From positions 20,200 through 57,436 of the forward strand of contig DHRK01000037.1 in the NCBI GenBank assembly GCA_002410325.1: a stretch of DNA of 37,237 nt, in the 5' to 3' direction. How positions within the stretch are numbered: the stretch's first letter is position 1; the number at the start of each line of letters is the position of its first letter. This stretch comes from Syntrophomonas sp. UBA5314. GTDB taxonomy: Bacteria; Bacillota; Syntrophomonadia; Syntrophomonadales; Syntrophomonadaceae. Made by a program: the position numbers and the translations under genes. Positions 32,432 to 37,237 of this stretch are shown in pieces. The notes under the pieces are model-generated. The model did no database searches. It was not told the origin of the DNA and was given only the letters and a program-made list of their open reading frames with translations.

Positions 32432-32821
32432 ATGATGCTTAGAGGAATCAGGGGAGCTATTACCGTAGATGAAGACCGGGAAGATGCGGTATGGTCATCG
32501 ACCCGCGAACTGCTGCAGTCCATGCAAGCCCAAAACGGTTTTGCGCCGGGAGATATCGCCAGCGTTTTTTTCAGCGTAACACCCGATATAAAGTCGGCCT
32601 TTCCGGCCGTGGCCGCCCGCGCCATGGGCTGGGACAAGGTGCCCCTCTTGTGCTTTCAGGAGATCGACGTGCCGGGTGCCCTGGTCTTATGCATACGCGT
32701 TCTGATACATGTCAATTCAAGTAAAAGCCAGGATGAAATAAAACATGTTTATCTCAAGGGAGCCCGGAGCTTAAGAACCGACCTTGCCGATAATCAACCC
32801 CCGGGTAGCGCGGGTAGTTGA
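32432..32821 (+). CDS. aroH: Chorismate mutase, AroH type
   Basis: This 129-residue protein is of the trimeric AroH fold, which turns chorismate into prephenate for Phe/Tyr synthesis. Active-site residues are visible: Arg in LRGIRGAITVDED (R7), Glu in CFQEIDVPGAL (the E78 equivalent), Arg in CIRVLIHVN (R90) and Tyr in HVYLKGARSLRTDL. The start is ATG 32432 or the next codon, ATG 32435. No other shikimate genes are in the window. It converges with the YjbQ-family gene. Confidence 0.95.
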   Translation: MMLRGIRGAITVDEDREDAVWSSTRELLQSMQAQNGFAPGDIASVFFSVTPDIKSAFPAVAARAMGWDKVPLLCFQEIDVPGALVLCIRVLIHVNSSKSQDEIKHVYLKGARSLRTDLADNQPPGSAGS

Positions 32822-32830
32822 TAACTACCC
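32812..32830. terminator. Bidirectional hairpin between aroH and the YjbQ-family gene
   Basis: GGGTAGTT (32812-32819) pairs perfectly with AACTACCC (32823-32830) around a 3-base loop containing the last bases of the aroH stop. The genes converge here. No T-run is seen on either strand. Confidence 0.5.
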
Positions 32831-32833
32831 CGA

Positions 32834-33247
32834 CTAATCTCCGATGATTTTTATAACCACCCGTTTTTTCCTGCACCCGTCGAATTCTGCATAAAAGACC
32901 TGCTGCCAGGGCCCCAGATCGAGTTTACCGCCGGTTACCGGAATCATTACCTGGTGATGAAGAAGCAGGCTTTTCAGGTGGGCGTCTCCATTGTCTTCTC
33001 CGGTCCGGTGATGATAATAATCCCGGCCCAGGGGAGCCAAACCGTCCAGGAGATTGTCCAGATCCCTTATGATGCCCGGTTCATCATCGTTCACATATAC
33101 TCCTGCGGTTATGTGCATGGCGCTGACCAGCAGCATCCCTTCCTGAATGCCGCTCTTTTCCAGGGCGTTTTGCAGCAAATCCGTGATGCAGATATACTCG
33201 CGCCGTCTTTCCGTATTAAACCACAGGTAATCGGTATAGGACTTCAT
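32834..33247 (-). CDS. YjbQ/UPF0047 family protein (secondary thiamine-phosphate synthase type)
   Basis: This 137-residue protein shows the UPF0047 pattern: GMLLVSAMHITAGVYVNDDEPG with the conserved His, DYYHHRTGEDNGDAHLKSLLLHHQVMIPV with its His cluster and GPWQQVFYAEFDGCRKKRV at the end. Weak thiamine-phosphate synthase activity has been reported for some members; the physiological role is open. GGGAGGC precedes the ATG at 33247. It is probably in one transcript with the amidase gene 37 bases upstream. Confidence 0.92.
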   Translation of the reverse strand: MKSYTDYLWFNTERRREYICITDLLQNALEKSGIQEGMLLVSAMHITAGVYVNDDEPGIIRDLDNLLDGLAPLGRDYYHHRTGEDNGDAHLKSLLLHHQVMIPVTGGKLDLGPWQQVFYAEFDGCRKKRVVIKIIGD

Positions 33248-33284
33248 GATTGGCCTCCCTCATTGCTTTTAACTATATATATCG

Positions 33285-34130
33285 TCAACTGTCACCGCTC
33301 TTTAGAATCAGCTCATAGAGGTCAGTTCGCCGCTGCCGGAAAACCGGAATCTGAGCGCGCACTTCATCAATGATCGACAGATCCAGATCTGCCAGCAGCA
33401 GTTCCTCCTCATCGCCTGCCTGGGCCTGTATCCTTCCCCAGGGATCAACCACCATGGAGTGGCCCCAGGCTCCGTACGAAGCCTGCGGGTTGAAGGCCGG
33501 AGAGGCGGCGGCCACAAAAACCTGATTGTCAAGCGCCCGGCTGCGCATGAGCAGATCCCAGTGTAAAGGACCGGTAGTGCGATTGAAAGCGGCTGGAATG
33601 ACCAGAAGCCGGGCGCCCTGCAAAGCTGCCAGGCGGGCTAGTTCGGGGAAGCGTACATCGTAGCATATAAATACCGCAAAGCAAAGGGTATCGTGCCGTA
33701 TCACTTGAAAATCGCCGCCCGGGGCCAGGGTGGCTGATTCTTTGAAAGTCATTTTGCCGGGGATGTCTATATCAAATAGATGGAGCTTGCGGTGCCGGCC
33801 GATAAGATCGCCGTCGGGCCCAAATGTGAAAGCGGTATTGTACAGGTCGCCGCCCCCATCCCGTTCCGGTATGGAGCCTCCCACCAGGATAAGGCGGTAC
33901 CGGCGAGCCAACTCCGACAGCAGAGCGGTGCTGGGCCCGGGATAGGACTCGGCGTATTCCGGAAAACGGTGCGCGATGTAAGGCGAGTTGAAAATTTCCG
34001 GCAGTACTACCATTTGAGCACCCTGGGCCGCGGCCTCACCCACCATTTGGGCAGCTTGGTCAAGGTTGCGGTTTTTATCCGTTCCTGTATTCATCTGCAC
34101 AATACCCAGGCGCAGTTTACCGCTTGCCAT
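33285..34130 (-). CDS. Carbon-nitrogen hydrolase (omega-amidase/Nit family)
   Basis: This 281-residue protein carries the nitrilase-superfamily catalytic triad: Glu in MVVLPEIFNSPY, Lys in GRHRKLHLFDID and Cys in AVFICYDVRFPELARL. The overall sequence is closest to Nit2/omega-amidase (deaminated glutamine repair), though the exact substrate is uncertain. A promoter candidate lies at 34162-34188 on the minus strand. GGGAGTG precedes the ATG. Confidence 0.92.
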   Translation of the reverse strand: MASGKLRLGIVQMNTGTDKNRNLDQAAQMVGEAAAQGAQMVVLPEIFNSPYIAHRFPEYAESYPGPSTALLSELARRYRLILVGGSIPERDGGGDLYNTAFTFGPDGDLIGRHRKLHLFDIDIPGKMTFKESATLAPGGDFQVIRHDTLCFAVFICYDVRFPELARLAALQGARLLVIPAAFNRTTGPLHWDLLMRSRALDNQVFVAAASPAFNPQASYGAWGHSMVVDPWGRIQAQAGDEEELLLADLDLSIIDEVRAQIPVFRQRRTDLYELILKSGDS

Positions 34131-34161
34131 TGCATCACTCCCTGTCGATATTCATGCCCTC

Positions 34162-34188
34162 AATATAGCATATTTCCGAGTTTGACAA
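34162..34188 (-). promoter_or_regulatory. Promoter of the amidase gene
   Basis: On the minus strand, TTGTCA and TATATT are 15 bp apart, and TGC just ahead of TATATT gives an extended -10. The start codon lies about 30 bp downstream. Confidence 0.5.
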
Positions 34189-34511
34189 TTGAAAGACTAA
34201 AATCCTCATTTATAAGGAAATCAAAACACATGGAATGCCTCGGATTAATCTGGCATTATTATTGTTTGTATACACTATTCACAAAATACCATAAGCTCCT
34301 CTATCACAACCCTCGTATGGTTTTCCGCATTGGCTTTTATTATATTTCTATCGCCCCTCAAAACTCAAACTACATATCCTTTCACCAAATTGAAGCATTC
34401 CTTTTCATCATCATAATAACTCACAAAATTTATTTGGCAAACACTCCAGGGAAATACTGCCAAGATATTTGCAATAAATATTAAGCTGATAATGAATTAT
34501 ATCCACAATTT

Positions 34512-34546
34512 GTAATAACCGGCTGCATTTCGCACCCGGTTATTAC
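34512..34546. terminator. Hairpin in the AT-rich gap
   Basis: GTAATAACCGG (34512-34522) pairs perfectly with CCGGTTATTAC (34536-34546), 11 bp with a 13-base loop. A short TTTG follows on the plus strand. It may be a bidirectional terminator for the convergent or missing genes around it. Confidence 0.45.
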
Positions 34547-34635
34547 TTTGACCTGCCTTATATTGTCTTATCAATAAAAAAAGTAATGTGGAATCTTCCA
34601 ATTTTTAAGCTGCCAATCATTGGTGCATAAATAAT

Positions 34636-35070
34636 TTAATATTGTTCAATTGGGGAGGCGACGCTAGCTGTTTCTATAACAGTAGAGCCATTTATGACTT
34701 TTGCTGTAGTCAACACACGATAATTGTATCCGGAATAAACATAATATCCTTTTTGCATACTATGCGAACCCATGCCCGTAAAAGATTGTGACCAGGACTT
34801 GACATCAGACCAACCGCTGCCATTTGAGCGTTGGAGCGTAAGTGTTAAGGAAGAATTATAATCTTCCAATAAAATTAAAAAGCCTGAACAAGTTGCGTAT
34901 CCACTTGTGTTTATTGAAAGTCCGGAGCCAATCGCGGAAAGATAAACATAATTAATTTGTTGGCCCCCATTAATGCCGTTACCCGAAGAACCACTATCCG
35001 CATAAACGGGGGCGCTTCCGGCAAAAATTAATAAAACCGCCAATACCAAAGGGGCAATCTTTTTTCTCAT
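34636..35070 (-). CDS. Small secreted protein
   Basis: This protein of about 144 residues has a clear Sec signal peptide (MRKKIAPLVLAVLLIFAGSAPVYA, read as two parts, with cleavage after AYA-like VYA). The mature part is Ser/Gly/Tyr-rich and predicted beta (YVYLSAIGSGLSINTSGYAT, then LTLTLQRSNGSGWSDVKSW). It resembles small exported proteins of unknown function in Clostridia; I do not know a function. ATG 35070 (MRKK) is preferred over 35073. AGGAGG lies 8 bases ahead. A two-box promoter identical to one at 36635-36668 lies 31 bases upstream, so it is likely driven by the nearby ECF sigma factor. Confidence 0.8.
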   Translation of the reverse strand: MRKKIAPLVLAVLLIFAGSAPVYADSGSSGNGINGGQQINYVYLSAIGSGLSINTSGYATCSGFLILLEDYNSSLTLTLQRSNGSGWSDVKSWSQSFTGMGSHSMQKGYYVYSGYNYRVLTTAKVINGSTVIETASVASPIEQY

Positions 35071-35100
35071 CAAAAAAACCTCCTAAAATATATTCTTAAA

Positions 35101-35134
35101 TATATAAACACCCCAGGAGGTTCTTTTGTAACAC
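35101..35134 (-). promoter_or_regulatory. Two-box (ECF-type) promoter, copy A
   Basis: On the minus strand: GTGTTACAAAAG, 11 bases, GTGTTTATATA. All 23 box bases and the spacer length equal copy B at 36635-36668. A start of transcription about 7 bases after the second box gives a short leader with AGGAGG before the secreted protein gene. Confidence 0.75.
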
Positions 35135-35145
35135 CCTTATTAAAA

Positions 35146-35940
35146 TTATTTTATCAATGTTACACTTTCAGCCATTTTTATTATGTCCTCTTCTTGTAAA
35201 TTACTGGCTTTGGTTATTATTAAAAATACCTTTGCATCATTACTCCAGGTAATGGTTCGCTTACCGTCTTTATTAACCAGTAAGCCTTTATGCCCCTGAA
35301 CAGTGATTTCCTTTATGCTATCTGCTTTTTCTGTGTCTATATTTGATACAACCTGCTCGTCAAATTGTTGATAGATAATCATTTCATTGCGACCATTTGC
35401 ATATTCAATGGTTTTAAAGTTACCGTCATTTACCGAGTTGTTGATAGAATAACCGGCCGGGATTTCTAAGGGGGCATAAGCGTTTTTCCAATTGGAAGGG
35501 ATATTTTTACCTATAATGTCTTCTTCTCCAAAATTTTGTTCTCCGCTCTTTTCTTTAAGGCGTATTTCCGTATATTCCTCCTGGAAATTGACGAAAAAAT
35601 TTAATATTTTTACCCGCACGGCCTCAACGGCCAAGGCTGAAGTAGCAAGCAAAATGATGGCAATAAGAGAAACTATAGCAACTTTATTGAGATGTTGATA
35701 GGAAGCTTGCAAAAAATGCTTGGTTTTTTGCTTATAATAATGGCGATTAATCGCCCTTTTGAACTTGCGTTCCGCTTCGGCACTCGGCTGATAAAAAGGA
35801 TCGTCTTTCAGTGCTTCATTCTCTTGCATAAACCGTTGGCCTTCGCGCTCGGCAAAGCTTGACATCGCCAGCTTTATTAACGCTTCTTCATATTCTTCCC
35901 TTAATGTATTCTCATCCGTTGGCTTATCATTGGTTTTCAT
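35146..35940 (-). CDS. DUF4367 membrane protein, probable anti-sigma factor
   Basis: This 264-residue protein has a cytoplasmic charged N-terminal part (about 1-88), one membrane segment (VAIVSLIAIILLATSALAV) and an extracytoplasmic DUF4367 domain (YAPLEIPAGYSINN, then IIYQQFDEQVVS and VFLIITKASNLQEEDIIKMAES). The gene overlaps the sigma gene by 4 bases (ATGA), the usual sign of a sigma/anti-sigma pair. It probably holds the sigma factor at the membrane until a surface signal arrives (inference). Confidence 0.85.
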   Translation of the reverse strand: MKTNDKPTDENTLREEYEEALIKLAMSSFAEREGQRFMQENEALKDDPFYQPSAEAERKFKRAINRHYYKQKTKHFLQASYQHLNKVAIVSLIAIILLATSALAVEAVRVKILNFFVNFQEEYTEIRLKEKSGEQNFGEEDIIGKNIPSNWKNAYAPLEIPAGYSINNSVNDGNFKTIEYANGRNEMIIYQQFDEQVVSNIDTEKADSIKEITVQGHKGLLVNKDGKRTITWSNDAKVFLIITKASNLQEEDIIKMAESVTLIK

Positions 35941-36500
35941 TTACGGTATTCCCTCCTTGCCAGGATCTTCAACGCTCTCTGCCGAGCCCTCATTAAATAT
36001 ACCCGGATATTGTTTATTGGGATGTCCATAATTTTTGCTATTTCCGTATCGCTTAGCTCAAGATTGTATTTATTGTACAGTAAACTTCTGTCTCTTTCCG
36101 ACAATTGTTCAATTGCTTCTCCCAATTCTCTGTAATCCTCTTGGGCAGCACAAATTTCATCTATTGTAACGGTGTCAGGAATGGAGTCCATCAAATCATC
36201 GGATATGCCCAAATACACTTTTTTGGACTTTGCAGCCTGTTGCCGATTATGGTTAATGGCAACACCCCTAATAGTATAAACAATATATGAAGTCCTTTTG
36301 TAACAGTCCAGAGACCTTAAAGTGGGAATTTTTTTCATTAGCTTTATGATGGCATCATTGACAAGATCGTCAGTAATGCTGTAATCGCGTGTAAATTCAT
36401 AGGCTTTCTTTTTCATGAGGGGATAATGCTGCTCATACAACTGCGCTATAAAAGATCTATCATCATCATTTTCGATAGCTGAAATGATAAAAGGAAACAT
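35937..36500 (-). CDS. ECF-type RNA polymerase sigma factor
   Basis: This 187-residue protein has region 2 (DDRSFIAQLYEQHYPLMKKKA, then DDLVNDAIIKLMKKIPTL) and region 4 (LSERDRSLLYNKYNLELSDTEIAKIMDIPINNIRVYLMRARQRAL in two parts). The helix-turn-helix sits in the SDTEIAKIMDIP stretch. GGAAGG precedes the ATG. The minus-strand TATAAT at 36563-36568 may be its own -10; no copy of the two-box element lies in its orientation, so autoregulation is not seen. Confidence 0.93.
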   Translation of the reverse strand: MFPFIISAIENDDDRSFIAQLYEQHYPLMKKKAYEFTRDYSITDDLVNDAIIKLMKKIPTLRSLDCYKRTSYIVYTIRGVAINHNRQQAAKSKKVYLGISDDLMDSIPDTVTIDEICAAQEDYRELGEAIEQLSERDRSLLYNKYNLELSDTEIAKIMDIPINNIRVYLMRARQRALKILARREYRK

Positions 36501-36562
36501 TGCGCTACCTTCCTTATAAATGAAATATATATGTAATTACGCTAAAAATATCCAAAAATTTC

Positions 36563-36568
36563 ATTATA
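36563..36568 (-). promoter_or_regulatory. Candidate -10 of the sigma factor gene
   Basis: A perfect TATAAT on the minus strand, 63 bp upstream of the ATG, in very AT-rich DNA. No convincing -35 was found. Confidence 0.3.
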
Positions 36569-36634
36569 TATACAAATTTATAGGCGAGGTAAAAAATAAA
36601 TGTTCTTTGTCCCCAAAATATTTTTTATAAAGAG

Positions 36635-36668
36635 GTGTTACAAAAGCTGCTTTTAAAGTGTTTATATA
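36635..36668 (+). promoter_or_regulatory. Two-box (ECF-type) promoter, copy B
   Basis: GTGTTACAAAAG (36635-36646), 11 bases, GTGTTTATATA (36658-36668). It is identical in both boxes and spacing to copy A in front of the secreted protein, while the spacer and flanks differ. It points at the SpoIID-like pseudogene. Confidence 0.75.
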
Positions 36669-36721
36669 CTATGAAAGGAAAAGTTGGGACAAGTTATTGC
36701 GAATGGTTGTAGCCTTTTTTG

Positions 36722-37179
36722 ATCTAACGCTCTTGGTCACTATGATTATATAAAAAATGTATTGCCTAGAGAATGGACTTACACTTGGCCAACCGAATCT
36801 TTAAAAGCTGGTGCAATGTGTGTGAAGATGTTTGGGTGGTACTATGTATATAATCCTAAATTTCCGCAATATAATGCTGCACTAACCGATTTGCCAAGTA
36901 ATTCACAGGATTTTGAAGTGAACTCGGAAAGAACATCTACAACTAATGCAATTAATAGCATAGGTGGCATTGGTCTTGAAACACGATCATCTCTTGCATG
37001 AGACAGGATACAGAAGTGGCTCATATGACGATTCTTGGTATCATTATGGCTTAGTCAGTCAGAACGGTACCAAGTATTTGGCCGAACATGGAGGATATGA
37101 CTATTATGGAATGATGCATTTTTATTATGATTTATCATGGGCTACTGGTAATGAATTGGTCCTTATGTTCTATTATTAA
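36722..37179 (+). pseudogene. Remains of a SpoIID/LytB-domain secreted protein
   Basis: In frame with 36762 the DNA reads ALGHYDYIKNVLPREW, then TYTWPTESLKAGAMCVKMFG, matching the SpoIID/LytB domain (the VLPxEW...WP.E.LKA.A pattern). It continues to GIGLE, then hits TGA at 36999. The other frame (from about 36980) carries on with HETGYRSGSYDDSWYHYGLVS, then GTKYLAEHGGYDYYGMMHFYYD to a TAA at 37177-37179. One frameshift near 36975-36990 therefore splits the gene. The N-terminus with its signal peptide is also missing, since a TGA at 36719-36721 and promoter B lie just upstream. Intact relatives are exported proteins; the domain is tied to peptidoglycan remodelling in SpoIID. Confidence 0.75.
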
Positions 37180-37188
37180 TTAAATACA

Positions 37189-37222
37189 CTAGCGGTCTTC
37201 GTTTAATAGATGGCCGCTAGTA
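37189..37222 (+). terminator. Hairpin after the SpoIID-like pseudogene
   Basis: ACTAGCGG pairs with CCGCTAGT across an 18-base AT-rich loop. No T-run follows. The right arm runs directly into copy 3 of the dispersed element. Confidence 0.45.
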
Positions 37223-37237
37223 CAACATTCGGTATAT
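37219..37237 (+). repeat. Dispersed short element, copy 3 (cut by window end)
   Basis: AGTACAACATTCGGTATAT matches the first 19 bases of copy 2 at 26929 with two substitutions. The rest is beyond the window. Confidence 0.45.

Larger units (their letters stand above)
34131..34635. other. AT-rich intergenic stretch, start of an accessory block
   Basis: Apart from the promoter at 34162-34188 and the hairpin at 34512-34546, I see no gene in these 505 bases. Reading frames across it are broken or lack ribosome sites and family motifs. From about 34190 to the right end, base composition is visibly richer in A and T than in the left 34 kb, suggesting foreign or relaxed-selection DNA. Confidence 0.6.

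Noticed and set aside
33780..34484. A long plus-strand frame (234 codons) running across the amidase gene into the AT-rich gap
   Set aside because: Most of its first half is antisense to the amidase gene with its catalytic motifs, the rest looks like translated AT-rich intergenic DNA, and no ribosome site or family motif is present.

Overview
The window reads as a chromosomal segment of an anaerobic, spore-forming member of the Firmicutes (Clostridia; syntroph-, acetogen- or Peptococcaceae-like). The grounds are GerW/YtfJ and SpmA/SpmB (endospore formation), formate-tetrahydrofolate ligase, a four-subunit ferredoxin-dependent 2-oxoacid oxidoreductase, ScpA/ScpB, AroH-type chorismate mutase, strong GGAGG ribosome binding sites and many TTG/GTG starts. 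The genus cannot be fixed from the sequence alone. No tRNA, rRNA, CRISPR array or transposase gene was seen.

Layout. 1-7.6 kb: a Nudix/eIF2B-like pair, a five-domain DHH-CBS-CBS-tRNA nucleotidyltransferase, an M50 membrane protease, scpA-scpB, a DUF1992 protein and the DUF2953-ytfJ pair. 7.7-12.7 kb: spmAB, fhs, and a DsrE-like protein next to a cysteine-desulfurase-like enzyme. 12.7-19.8 kb: a cobalamin-riboswitch operon with an exported CbiK cobaltochelatase, a lipoprotein solute-binding protein carrying S-layer homology domains, BtuC/BtuD-like transporter parts, precorrin-2 methyltransferase CobI and an ABC-2 type transporter. 19.9-22.1 kb: a second cobalamin riboswitch that appears to act on translation, in front of a broken metE. 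22.1-30.4 kb: a Rossmann-fold/chemoreceptor fusion, folE, a pseudouridine synthase, cobT, an unknown protein, an HDOD protein, and the operon P-loop ATPase-korD-korA-korB-korC. 30.5-34.1 kb: larB, a membrane-anchored unknown, a HutP-like protein, aroH, a YjbQ-family protein and a nitrilase-family amidase. 34.1-37.2 kb: a visibly AT-richer accessory block with an ECF sigma factor, a DUF4367 membrane protein (probable anti-sigma), a small secreted protein and the remains of a SpoIID/LytB-type gene.

How it fits together. Cobalamin economy is the main theme: two B12 riboswitches, uptake and cobalt-insertion genes, CobI and CobT, plus a decayed B12-independent methionine synthase whose control region is still intact. 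A cell that makes or imports B12 can use MetH, which would make metE dispensable (inference). The AT-rich block looks like a small self-contained regulon: an identical two-box promoter (12 bp, 11-bp gap, 11 bp) lies upstream of both the secreted protein and the SpoIID-like pseudogene, flanking the sigma/anti-sigma pair, and is the best candidate for the sigma factor's target site.

Both ends of the window fall in copies of one short dispersed element (AGTACAACGTTCCGTATAT-like), with a third copy ahead of the kor operon. The window may therefore be a contig broken at a repeat.
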